Shown here piece after piece: positions 5,752 to 12,469 of a stretch of DNA of 17,317 nucleotides (positions are counted from its first letter, which is position 1; every line of letters starts with the position of its first letter). Location: positions 57,336 to 74,652 of the forward strand of contig CAJTKW010000003.1 in NCBI GenBank assembly GCA_910577035.1. Reading direction: 5' to 3'. Made by a program: the position numbers and the translations under genes. The notes beneath the pieces were generated by a model. That model made no database searches, was not told where the DNA came from, and saw only the letters and a list, made by a program, of their open reading frames with translations. Source of the DNA: an uncultured Acetatifactor sp. (GTDB lineage Bacteria; Bacillota; Clostridia; Lachnospirales; Lachnospiraceae).

Positions 5752-6534
5752 ATGGAATTCAGACCATGTATTGACATTCATAACGGAAAAGTAAAGCAGA
5801 TCGTGGGCGCGAGCCTGCAGGATGACGGCGATTTTGCCATGGAAAATTATGTGGCGGAACAGGATGCCGCTTTTTTTGCGTCCCTGTATCGTGACCAGGG
5901 CATCCGGGGAGGTCATATTATCCTTTTGAATGCGGCAGACAGTGCATATTATCAACAGACCCGGGAGCAGGCCCTGCAGGCCCTGCGGGCCTATCCCGGG
6001 GGTATGCAGGCCGGCGGCGGGATTACGGCGGAGAATGCGGCACTTTATCTGGATGCCGGCGCCTCCCATGTCATTGTCACTTCTTATGTATTTCGGGACG
6101 GGCGCATTGATTACGGCCGGCTGGAGAAGCTGGTGTCGGCAGCAGGCAGGGAAAGGCTGGTTCTGGACCTGAGCTGCAAAAAGACGGCGGAGGGATACCG
6201 GATAGCCACGGATCGGTGGCAGAGAATCGCCGAAGAGCAGGTGGATGAGCTGCTGCTGGAGCGGCTTTCGGGATACTGCAGTGAATTCCTGATCCATGCG
6301 GTAGATGCGGAGGGACGGGGCGGCGGAATCGAAGCGGAGCTGGTGAGAAGGCTGGGCGCCTGGAGCGGAAGGCCTGTGACCTATGCAGGCGGCGTGCACA
6401 GCTATGAAGATTTGTACCTGTTAAAGGAGCTGGGACAAAACAGGATGAATGTCACGGTGGGGAGCGCCCTGGACTTGTTTGGCGGCCATCTGGAGTGGAG
6501 GAAGGTGCTGGAAATCTGCAAAGCAGATAACTAA
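5752..6534 (+). CDS. hisA: Eukaryotic-type HisA: ProFAR isomerase, histidine biosynthesis
   Basis: Predicted to isomerise ProFAR to PRFAR, the fourth step of histidine synthesis, in the cytoplasm. It is 260 residues. The features match the eukaryotic HisA branch (yeast His6) rather than ordinary bacterial HisA: CIDIHNGKVKQIVG at the start, VAEQDAAFFASLYRDQGIRG, AGGGI, VIVTSYVF, LVLDLSCKKT, FLIHAVDAEGRGGGI, VTYAGGVHSYEDL and a C-terminal VGSALDLFGGHL. Asp8 and the DAEG aspartate are the likely general acid/base pair. The ATG at 5752 has AGGAG four bases upstream; an in-frame ATG at 5632 is longer but lacks both homology and a ribosome site. No other his gene is in the window, so it is unlinked to any his operon here. 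Enzyme identity is confident from motifs; evolutionary origin is inference. Confidence 0.92.
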   Translation: MEFRPCIDIHNGKVKQIVGASLQDDGDFAMENYVAEQDAAFFASLYRDQGIRGGHIILLNAADSAYYQQTREQALQALRAYPGGMQAGGGITAENAALYLDAGASHVIVTSYVFRDGRIDYGRLEKLVSAAGRERLVLDLSCKKTAEGYRIATDRWQRIAEEQVDELLLERLSGYCSEFLIHAVDAEGRGGGIEAELVRRLGAWSGRPVTYAGGVHSYEDLYLLKELGQNRMNVTVGSALDLFGGHLEWRKVLEICKADN

Positions 6535-6633
6535 TTTGTCAAATATGGACAAAATATCAAGATGAAATTGTATAAAATAGATAGTATACTTATTTTCTTA
6601 TTAGGTAATTGTTACAAAGATGTTAAATCCTCG

Positions 6634-6662
6634 TTGATGTTGGGAGATACATATGGTAAAAT
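6634..6662 (+). promoter_or_regulatory. Candidate promoter for the LytM-like/bactofilin pair
   Basis: TTGATG (6634-6639), a 17-base spacer and TAAAAT (6657-6662) precede the gene at 6702. AGGTGG at 6690-6695 gives a ribosome site six bases before the ATG. The 167-base gap after hisA is very A/T-rich and could hold another start, for instance around TATAAAATAG near 6570. Confidence 0.5.
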
Positions 6663-6701
6663 GAGTTTGTTTTCAAGCACAAACAGGACAGGTGGCTTTA
6701 T

Positions 6702-7415
6702 ATGGAACGACAACGACATAAGCGGAAGAAGCATCGCATCGTTCTTCTGGCATCGGACGCAGTGAATGCCGGGGTGGAGCAGATTCATTATCACCCCTGG
6801 GGACCATGGATTGTCATTTTGGTTCTTTGCGCTTTTCTTGGGGCATGCCTGGGCTACTTTTATGTTACGGAGGGCCTTCGGACCGAGCGGGACATGGATT
6901 CTTCCGAGCAGCAGGCACAGATTGCGCAGCTGGAGCAGGAAAAGTCGGAGCTTGAGAGTCAGATCGAATCGCTGAACGAAACGATACAGATTCTGAGCAA
7001 TACCGTAAACCAGAAGACGCAGAATGAAAACCAACTGTCAGAGCAGTTGGAAAAGCAGACGCTGCCCACAGAATTTCCTCTGACAGGGGCAGTGACAATG
7101 GACATGGCGCCGGAGGGGGATCCCATGTGCATCTTTATTGCCACAGACGGAGCCATGGTGGTGGCTACGGCCGGGGGAACCGTCACCGCAGTAAACGATG
7201 ACAGCGAGTATGGGCACAATGTCTGGGTGGACCATGGCAACGGATATGTGACGGTGTACCGTAACTCCGGAGAGATCAAGGTCAAGCAGGGGGAGAGTGT
7301 GACCCAGGGTACCACATTGTTCCTGATAGGGGATGAGAATACCAGGCTCGGTTACCAGATGCTGAAGGACGGGGCGTATATTGATCCCATGGAAATGCTG
7401 GCGATCAGCGGTTAA
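6702..7415 (+). CDS. Membrane-anchored coiled-coil protein with degenerate LytM/M23 domain
   Basis: A 237-residue type II membrane protein. A basic cytoplasmic N-terminus (RQRHKRKKHR) leads to one membrane helix at about residues 36-55, then a coiled coil at about 66-118 (heptads such as IAQLEQEKSELESQIESL), then an M23/LytM-like beta domain at about 123-235. That domain keeps the fold signature (MVVATAGGTVTAV, HNVWVDHGNGYVTVYRN, VKQGESVTQGTTLFLIG, MLKDGAYIDP). The zinc ligands appear lost: the HxxxD position reads within MCIFIATDG, and the HLH motif is replaced by RLG in TRLGYQMLKDG. It is therefore probably a non-enzymatic scaffold or regulator of a peptidoglycan hydrolase. The bactofilin gene follows 57 bases later, a pairing known for M23 proteins and bactofilins in other bacteria. 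SpoIIQ-like proteins share this architecture and are an alternative identity. Confidence 0.82.
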   Translation: MERQRHKRKKHRIVLLASDAVNAGVEQIHYHPWGPWIVILVLCAFLGACLGYFYVTEGLRTERDMDSSEQQAQIAQLEQEKSELESQIESLNETIQILSNTVNQKTQNENQLSEQLEKQTLPTEFPLTGAVTMDMAPEGDPMCIFIATDGAMVVATAGGTVTAVNDDSEYGHNVWVDHGNGYVTVYRNSGEIKVKQGESVTQGTTLFLIGDENTRLGYQMLKDGAYIDPMEMLAISG

Positions 7416-7472
7416 TACAGAAGGAGCAGGGGAATTTCAGCCGCGGAGGCGGCAGTACAGGAGGCTGAGGAC

Positions 7473-8003
7473 ATGAAGAAAAAGAGGGAATTGATTATCA
7501 CGACGCTTATCGGGCAGGGAGCCGAGTGCAACGGTGACTTTTCGTCAAAGGGTTCGGCCCGGATTGACGGATGTATCAACGGCAATGTGACGGTGACGGG
7601 AACGTTGATCGTTGGGGTGACGGGGAATGTCAACGGTGATATTTCCGCGCAGGCGACGATCATCGGCGGAGAGGTCAACGGCAATATCACGGCTTCGGAA
7701 AGGACGGAGCTGACACCGACGGCCAGAGTAATAGGCGATATTAATACGGAGATTATTGTCATCGATGAAAAGGCGGTCTTCCAGGGCGGCTGCAATATGA
7801 ACCAGGAAACCGGCACAAGGAGGCCGAAGCCTGCTGCAAGGGCGGTGCGGGCCGGAAGAAGGAGCGCCAAGGAGGCCATTGCGGAGGCGTTGAAGGAAGT
7901 GGAAGAAGCGGAGAGCAGAGAGGCCGAGAACTCCGAGGCGAAGACGGAAGAGCCTGTCGGAATTCCGCCATTTCGCGGAACCGAGCAAAGGCCTGAACAA
8001 TGA
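7473..8003 (+). CDS. Bactofilin family protein
   Basis: Bactofilins are nucleotide-independent polymerising cytoskeletal proteins with a right-handed beta-helix core; they position envelope enzymes. This one has 176 residues. Residues about 8-108 show the repeating core, with short strands separated by Gly-Asp/Asn-Gly turns (GAECNGDFSSKGSARIDGCINGN-type spacing, then GNVNGDISAQ, GEVNGNITAS, ARVIGDINTE). The tail from about 110 is basic and then acidic, rich in Arg/Ala/Glu, and likely disordered or helical (KEAIAEALKEVEEAE). GGAGG at 7460-7464 lies eight bases before the ATG. It is transcribed with the LytM-like membrane protein just upstream, suggesting that the two act together in the cell wall or at division sites, which is inference. 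Confidence 0.9.
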   Translation: MKKKRELIITTLIGQGAECNGDFSSKGSARIDGCINGNVTVTGTLIVGVTGNVNGDISAQATIIGGEVNGNITASERTELTPTARVIGDINTEIIVIDEKAVFQGGCNMNQETGTRRPKPAARAVRAGRRSAKEAIAEALKEVEEAESREAENSEAKTEEPVGIPPFRGTEQRPEQ

Positions 8004-8025
8004 GTTGAAGAAAGAGAATACATAA

Positions 8026-8060
8026 AATCCCCGGGCCGGCTGGCTGCGGGGATTCCTTTT
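8026..8060. terminator. Bidirectional intrinsic terminator between bactofilin and the TrpR-like regulator
   Basis: An 8-bp stem AATCCCCG (8026-8033) with CGGGGATT (8047-8054) encloses a loop that can add a GCC-GGCT-GGC mini-stem. On the plus strand it is followed by CCTTTT. On the minus strand the stem runs directly into TTTTATG (stem bases included). It lies between two convergent genes and can serve both. Confidence 0.8.
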
Positions 8061-8109
8061 ACCCTTATGGAGGACTGCGCCGTCAGGCATGTGCAGAAAG
8101 CGTGCAGTA

Positions 8110-8415
8110 TTACGCATTCTCGTCTTCTGCGTCCTTTAAACGGCTGAATACCATTTCATAGCCGTCGTTTCCGTAGTTCAGGGAACGGTTGACCCGGCTG
8201 ATGGTGGCGGTGGAAGCGCCGGTTTTTTCCGCGATTTCCAGATACGTCTTATGGCTGCCCAGCATGGCTGCCACTTCAAAGCGTTGGGAGAGGGACAACA
8301 GCTCATTGACCGTGCACAGATCTTCAAAAAAGCTGTAGCATTCACTGCGGGTCTTCAGGCAAAGAATAGCATCAAACAGAGAATCTACGGCTTCCGTCTT
8401 TATTTTTTTGTTCAT
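8110..8415 (-). CDS. YerC/YecD-type TrpR-superfamily DNA-binding protein
   Basis: A 101-residue regulator of the TrpR superfamily, YerC/YecD branch, common in Firmicutes. It is all helical. LCTVNELLSLSQRFEVAAML is followed by the helix-turn-helix LEIAEKTGASTATISRVNRSL, whose turn EKTGASTATISR matches the TrpR recognition helix pattern. The C-terminus is NYGNDGYEMVFSRLKD. The ATG at 8415 is chosen because GAGGT (complement at 8424-8428) sits eight bases upstream; a GTG-initiated extension of five codons would bury that site. Family members have been annotated as Trp repressors by homology, but no tryptophan genes are nearby and the ligand and targets are unknown. It is divergent from the DUF1836 gene, with candidate promoters on both sides of the shared gap. 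Confidence 0.9.
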   Translation of the reverse strand: MNKKIKTEAVDSLFDAILCLKTRSECYSFFEDLCTVNELLSLSQRFEVAAMLGSHKTYLEIAEKTGASTATISRVNRSLNYGNDGYEMVFSRLKDAEDENA

Positions 8416-8460
8416 TTTACAATACCTCACTGATCTCTCTTTGTCCCGGGGACTTTTTAT

Positions 8461-8489
8461 ATTTTAGCATACTAAAGCTTTAAAGTAAA
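8461..8489 (-). promoter_or_regulatory. Candidate promoter of the TrpR-like gene with embedded palindrome
   Basis: On the minus strand TTTACT (8489-8484), 17 bases, then TAAAAT (8466-8461). The inverted repeat TTTAG-CATA-CTAAA (8463-8476) covers the -10 region and part of the spacer, where a bound dimer would block transcription. Autoregulation by the encoded protein is a guess. Confidence 0.5.
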
Positions 8490-8510
8490 GGGGCAGACAA
8501 GAAAAAAGTA

Positions 8511-8539
8511 TTGTCATGTAGTATTGAATACTATATAAT
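8511..8539 (+). promoter_or_regulatory. Strong sigma-A promoter of the DUF1836 gene
   Basis: TTGTCA (8511-8516), a 17-base spacer and a perfect TATAAT (8534-8539). The spacer contains the inverted repeat GTATTGAATAC (8520-8530), a possible operator. The leader to the ATG at 8640 is about 95 bases and no known element was recognised in it. Confidence 0.8.
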
Positions 8540-8639
8540 GGGTGTTAAGGAAAAGCAAGCGGCGGGGAGTAATATTTGTTCTTCCTGCATTCGGTAACGA
8601 AAGAATGGAATCTTTAAAAAGTAGATAGAAGGTGTGTAT

Positions 8640-9275
8640 ATGACAATTGATAATGCCGACCTGCTGAACAGTATATTGACGAGCCTTGACCGTATTGAGT
8701 GCATTGAACCGGAGGACATTCCGAATATTGAACTCTATATGGACCAGGTCACCACATTCATGGATAAAAAGCTGCGTTCTACGGCGCGTTATCCCGGTGA
8801 GGACAAGATACTGACCAAGACCATGATTAACAACTATGCAAAAAACGACCTGCTTCCGCCGCCCGTACGTAAGAAATACTCCAGGGAGCATGTGCTGCTG
8901 CTGATTTTTATTTATTACTATAAGAGTATTCTGTCTATCAGTGACATACAGACCCTGTTAAAGCCCATCACGGAGAAGTACTTCCGGAATGACGGTGAAT
9001 TTAATCTGGAAAGCATATACAGGGAAGCCTTCGGCATGGAAAAGCAGCAGCTGAATGCGCTGAAGGAGGATGTGGTCAGGAAATTTGAGACGGCGGAGCA
9101 GACCTTTCAGGACGCCCCGGAGGAAAGCAGGGATTTCCTGAGGAAGTTTTCGTTTATTTGTACCCTGAGCTTTGATGTGTACATTAAGAAGCTGATGATT
9201 GAGAAGATGGTGGATGAACTGGACGGGGGCCGGAAGGGATCCGCCGGGGATGAAAAATCGGAATCAAAGAAAAAA
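8640..9275 (+). CDS. DUF1836 domain protein
   Basis: A 211-residue, largely helical protein. The diagnostic block is ILTKTMINNYAKNDLLPPPVRKKYSREHVLLLIFIYYYKS-like (about residues 60-98; given here in words: a short helix, the LLPPP turn, a K-KYSREH helix and a hydrophobic I/L/Y-rich helix), as in DUF1836, whose fold recalls the MerR-type winged helix. This is followed by LSISDIQTLLKPITEKYF. A second helical domain (about 120-190) contains an FRKFSFI-type stretch, and the tail is Lys/Ser/Glu rich. The start ATG at 8640 lies seven bases after AGAAGG; a GTG two codons earlier is also open. A DNA-binding role is plausible but unproven for this family. It is monocistronic by its own promoter, and the following lipoprotein gene lies about 60 bases on. 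Confidence 0.8.
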
Positions 9276-9336
9276 TAGAGGAACCTTTTGCCTTCCCATA
9301 CCATAAAATAGAGCATCATGATATTGGGAGGTATGT

Positions 9337-10356
9337 ATGAAGGGACTGAATTTGAAAAGGGCGGGGGCGGTATGTATGGCGGCCTTCACCCTGGTTCTGG
9401 CAGTATCCGGCTGTGGGTCTGACGGAGCTTCTTCCGGGAACGGCGGGAAGAAGGTGGTGCTCAACGAAGTGGCCCATTCCATTTTCTATGCGCCCCTCTA
9501 TGTGGCTGTCGAAGAGGGGTATTTTGCGGAGGAGGGAATAGAGCTTGAGCTGGTGACCGGCTTTGGCGCTGACAAGACCATGACCGCCGTGCTGACGGAC
9601 GAGGCGGATATAGGGTTTATGGGATGCGAGTCTACCGTGTATACTTATGTGGGAGGCACCGCGGATTATGTGGTTAATTTTGCGCAGCTGACCCAGCGGG
9701 CAGGCAATTTCCTGGTCTCCAGGACACCCATCGACAATTTCTCCTGGGATATGCTGAAGGGAAAGGATGTGCTGGGGGGAAGGGCAGGCGGTATGCCGGA
9801 GATGGTTTTTGAGTATATTCTGGAGAAAAACGGTATTGATCCCGGGAATGACCTGAGGATCGATCAGAGTATTGATTTTGGGTCCACTGCCGCGGCGTTT
9901 TCCGGCGGGCAGGGAGACTTTACCGTAGAATTCGAGCCCCATGCCACTGCGCTGGAAGAGAAGGGTGAGGGGTATGTGGTAGCCTCTCTGGGCGAGGATT
10001 CCGGCTATGTTCCTTATACTTCCTTCTCCGCAAAGAAGAGCTATCTGGAGAAGCACAAGGACACGGTGCAGGCCTTTACCAATGCGCTGCAGAAGGGAAT
10101 GGATTATGTGCAGGACCATACGCCGGAAGAGATTGCGCAGGCCATTGCCCCCCAGTTCCCCGAGACCGACATGGGTACGCTGACTACCATAGTAAAGCGG
10201 TATTACGACCAGGATACCTGGAAAGCGGATCTTATTTTCCAAAAGGATGCTTTTGACCTGCTGCAGAATATCTTAAAGGACGCAGGCGTATTGGAAAATA
10301 CGGTTCCCTATGAGGAGCTTGTGAACACGGAATTTGCGGAGAGTGCCGCACATTAG
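9337..10356 (+). CDS. ABC transporter substrate-binding lipoprotein, NMT1/SsuA/THI5-like
   Basis: A 339-residue periplasmic-binding-protein fold of the NMT1/SsuA/NrtA type, which binds small organic ligands such as sulfonates, pyrimidine precursors or related compounds. The signal peptide ends in the lipobox LAVSGC, making Cys26 the lipid anchor. Family features include an early HSIFYAPLYVAVEEGYFAEEGIELEL segment, ADKTMTAVLTDEADIGFMG, GGRAGGMPEMVFEYILEKNGI, and the late QAFTNALQKGMDYVQDHTPEEIAQAI followed by TIVKRYYDQDTW. GGGAGG (9326-9331) lies five bases before the ATG. No permease or ATPase gene is adjacent: the preceding gene is DUF1836 and the next lies on the other strand, overlapping this stop by four bases. 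The ligand cannot be named; the missing transporter parts must be elsewhere or in another complex. Confidence 0.88.
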   Translation: MKGLNLKRAGAVCMAAFTLVLAVSGCGSDGASSGNGGKKVVLNEVAHSIFYAPLYVAVEEGYFAEEGIELELVTGFGADKTMTAVLTDEADIGFMGCESTVYTYVGGTADYVVNFAQLTQRAGNFLVSRTPIDNFSWDMLKGKDVLGGRAGGMPEMVFEYILEKNGIDPGNDLRIDQSIDFGSTAAAFSGGQGDFTVEFEPHATALEEKGEGYVVASLGEDSGYVPYTSFSAKKSYLEKHKDTVQAFTNALQKGMDYVQDHTPEEIAQAIAPQFPETDMGTLTTIVKRYYDQDTWKADLIFQKDAFDLLQNILKDAGVLENTVPYEELVNTEFAESAAH

Positions 10357-10838
10357 TTTATGCGTATGTTTTTCTGGGCCCAGAGCTGCAGCGCCTTGGC
10401 GTTGGTGCTGATCTTTTCCAGGGAGTCCAGTATCTCCTGAAATGCAGGGCGTTCCTTTTCTTCGATGACACCGTCCTCGGAGATGGCAATCAGGGAGGCC
10501 CGCAGGGTGTCAATGTCCTTCAGGGAGCCTAAGACCTTTAAGGCCAGCCGGTCAAAATCGTCTATGGTGACCTCCTGGACATTGTTGCGCCCGATGGGGC
10601 ATTCCCGGGCACAATAGGAATTGCAGAGCTCGGGGACGTTGTATGCTTCTGCCATGGCCTTGACCTCTTCCGGGTAAGGGGCAATGGTGTCCAGCTCTAT
10701 ACGCGCCAGCCGGGTGCGGTCCATGCCAATCAGTTCGGCGGCTTTTTCACGGCTGGAGAAATCGCTGTTGTTCCCCGCAGCTTCGCAACGTGCAAGATAG
10801 TACATATTATCGGCGGCTTTTGTGGCTTTTTTACCCAT
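10353..10838 (-). CDS. XRE-like helix-turn-helix regulator with C-x3-C-x3-C cluster
   Basis: A 161-residue protein. Residues about 12-68 form an XRE-like five-helix DNA-binding domain (SSREKAAELIGMDRTRLARIELDTIAPYPEEVKAMAEAY, an unusual variant in which SREKAAELIGMDRTRLARIE is the helix-turn-helix). Directly after it is LCNSYCARECPIG with Cys72, Cys76 and Cys80 spaced by three residues, a likely metal or Fe-S ligand set or redox switch. The rest (about 90-158) is a helical bundle with an acidic patch ISEDGVIEEKERPAFQEIL. The ATG at 10838 has AAGGAG about eleven bases upstream. Its stop overlaps the stop of the substrate-binding lipoprotein gene, tail to tail. Similar proteins occur in gut Firmicutes, to my knowledge without an assigned function. 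DNA binding is likely; metal sensing is inferred. Confidence 0.8.
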   Translation of the reverse strand: MGKKATKAADNMYYLARCEAAGNNSDFSSREKAAELIGMDRTRLARIELDTIAPYPEEVKAMAEAYNVPELCNSYCARECPIGRNNVQEVTIDDFDRLALKVLGSLKDIDTLRASLIAISEDGVIEEKERPAFQEILDSLEKISTNAKALQLWAQKNIRIN

Positions 10839-11062
10839 GTGTAATCGCGCTCCTTATTGTATAATGGAATTCGGACAGTAGAAAATGCAAAGCAGTTTCT
10901 ATTGTGGAATTACCCTATTTTATCAGATCAGGAGGAATTGGTAAAGCTTCCTCAACAATATTTTCAAAACCAGTTGAGGGAACGGCAGATATTTGATAAA
11001 ATATAACGGGGTTAAAAGGCAAGGGAATGATTTAAAACAAACCAAGAACGGAGGATAAGTGA
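10839..11062. other. Divergent intergenic region between the XRE-like and SPFH genes
   Basis: It holds the SPFH promoter (10974-11002) and the CCTCAAC/GTTGAGG inverted repeat (10950-10979). On the minus side, TACAAT at about 10865-10860 could be the -10 box of the XRE-like gene, with a poor -35. No gene is seen. Confidence 0.5.
10974..11002 (+). promoter_or_regulatory. Candidate promoter of the SPFH gene with overlapping inverted repeat
   Basis: TTGAGG (10974-10979), a 17-base spacer and TAAAAT (10997-11002). A 7-bp inverted repeat, CCTCAAC (10950-10956) and GTTGAGG (10973-10979), covers the whole -35 box; with one bulge it extends to TTCCTCAAC/GTTGAGGGAA. A protein bound here would directly affect RNA polymerase access. 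Confidence 0.65.
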
Positions 11063-12424
11063 ATGGGATTAATTAAGGCGGCAAAGGACGCGCTGCAATC
11101 CGCACTGGCGGATCAGTGGAGGGAGTACTTTTATTGTGACTCCATCTCCAACGACATACTGATGGTCAAGGGCCAGAAGCGGGTAAACCAGGGACGTAAC
11201 AGCAATACCAAGGGGTCGGATAACATTATTTCCAACGGCTCCATCGTGGCTGTTAATGAGGGGCAGTGCATGATTATTGTAGAGCAGGGAGGAATCGTGG
11301 ACGTCTGTGCGGATGCAGGCGAATTCATTTATGATAATTCCACGGAGCCCAGCCTTTTCTACGGCAATCTGGGAGAAAGCATCAAGGGAAGCTTCAGCAC
11401 CCTGGGAAGGCGTTTTACCCTGGGCGGAAATACGGGGAAGGACCAGAGAGTATACTTTTTCAACACCAAGGAGATCCTGAACAATCTTTTCGGAACGCCC
11501 AGTCCCATTCCTTTTCGGGTGCTGGATACGAACACGGGCTTTGATTTTGATACGGCCGTCAAGGTAAACGGGCAGTATACTTTCAAAATCGTGGATCCGA
11601 TCCTGTTTTATACCAATGTGTGTGCCAACGTGACGGACAGCTATAAAAAGGCCGATCTGCTTACCACCATGAAGAGCGAGCTCCTGACCTCCCTTCAGCC
11701 GGCGCTGGCAAAGGTTTCCGCAATGGGTGTGCGCCCTTACGAGATTCCGGGATTTTCCGAGGAGATCTGCGGGATACTTTCCGAGGCGCTGAGCGGGAAG
11801 TGGACCGAGCTGCGGGGAATCCAGATGGTCAGCATGACCATCAATTCTTCCGACATGCCCGCAGATGACAAGGCGAGATTCCAGAAATGGCAGGAGACGG
11901 CAATGCTCCGCGGTGCGGATATGCAGGCGGCGCGAAAGACGGAAGCCTTCTCCAACATGATGGAGAAGATGTCGAATGGCGGCGGCAGCGGAGATGCTTC
12001 CGGCGATGCCATGAACGGCGCCATGGGCATGATGGCCATGGGGATGATGAATAATATGATGGGAGCCAATGCCTTCGGCGGCAATGGGATGGGGCAGCAG
12101 ATGCCCCAGATGCAGAATTTTGGCGGAGCCGCGCCCGGTGGGGCCGCGCCTGTGCTGGGCTGGACCTGTTCCTGCGGCAAGGCTGACAATAGAGGGAAAT
12201 TCTGCCAGGAATGCGGAGCTCCCAAGCCTGCCGGGGCAGGCTGGACCTGTTCCTGCGGTACCGTAAACCAGGGCAAGTTCTGCGGCAACTGCGGAAGCAG
12301 GAAACCGGAGGGTGCCCCCCTTTATAAATGTGATAAGTGCGGCTGGGAGCCTGAGGATCCTGCACATCCGCCCAAGTTCTGTCCCGAGTGCGGAGATGTT
12401 TTTGACGAAAACGACAGGGTATAG
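11063..12424 (+). CDS. SPFH-domain protein with three C-terminal zinc ribbons (YdjI-like)
   Basis: A 453-residue protein annotated in this family as SPFH/virion-core-like. Residues about 1-285 are the SPFH region: WREYFYCDSISNDILMVKGQ, IISNGSIVAVNEGQCMIIVEQG, VYFFNTKEI, VKVNGQYTFKIVDPILFYTNV and a helical part ending in RFQKWQETAMLRGADMQAARK. A flexible Met/Gly/Asn-rich linker follows (about 305-360). Then come three zinc ribbons: CSC-x9-CQEC, CSC-x8-CGNC and a rubredoxin-like CDKC-x13-CPEC. It has no obvious membrane helix, so it is probably cytosolic and recruited to membranes. In B. subtilis the related YdjI acts with the zinc-ribbon membrane proteins YdjG/YdjH to bring PspA to the membrane. 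No pspA is visible here, but a membrane-anchored zinc-ribbon partner follows. The start ATG is preceded by GGAGG. Confidence 0.87.
   Translation: MGLIKAAKDALQSALADQWREYFYCDSISNDILMVKGQKRVNQGRNSNTKGSDNIISNGSIVAVNEGQCMIIVEQGGIVDVCADAGEFIYDNSTEPSLFYGNLGESIKGSFSTLGRRFTLGGNTGKDQRVYFFNTKEILNNLFGTPSPIPFRVLDTNTGFDFDTAVKVNGQYTFKIVDPILFYTNVCANVTDSYKKADLLTTMKSELLTSLQPALAKVSAMGVRPYEIPGFSEEICGILSEALSGKWTELRGIQMVSMTINSSDMPADDKARFQKWQETAMLRGADMQAARKTEAFSNMMEKMSNGGGSGDASGDAMNGAMGMMAMGMMNNMMGANAFGGNGMGQQMPQMQNFGGAAPGGAAPVLGWTCSCGKADNRGKFCQECGAPKPAGAGWTCSCGTVNQGKFCGNCGSRKPEGAPLYKCDKCGWEPEDPAHPPKFCPECGDVFDENDRV
12160..12258 (+). repeat. Direct repeat duplicating a zinc ribbon in the SPFH gene
   Basis: The 18-base string CTGGACCTGTTCCTGCGG occurs at 12160-12177 and again at 12241-12258, exactly 81 bases (27 codons) apart, encoding WTCSCG twice. 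The surrounding ribbons are similar but diverged, indicating an internal duplication. Confidence 0.85.
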
Positions 12425-12469
12425 CATCAAAAGTACTTCCGAGGAAGCAAAAACACGGTCTAACAAATT

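Noticed and set aside
4657..6399. One minus-strand open frame of 580 codons
   Set aside because: Only the part from 5565 has a ribosome site, signal peptide and lipobox; the upstream part lies antisense to the convincing HisA gene.
6519..6533. ATCTGC-AAA-GCAGAT hairpin at the end of hisA as a terminator
   Set aside because: The stem is only 6 bp with a 3-base loop inside the last codons, and no T run follows.
11069..12466. 465-codon minus-strand frame opposite the SPFH gene
   Set aside because: It is a shadow of a gene with a recognised SPFH domain and zinc ribbons; its translation is rich in His/Arg/Leu with no domain.
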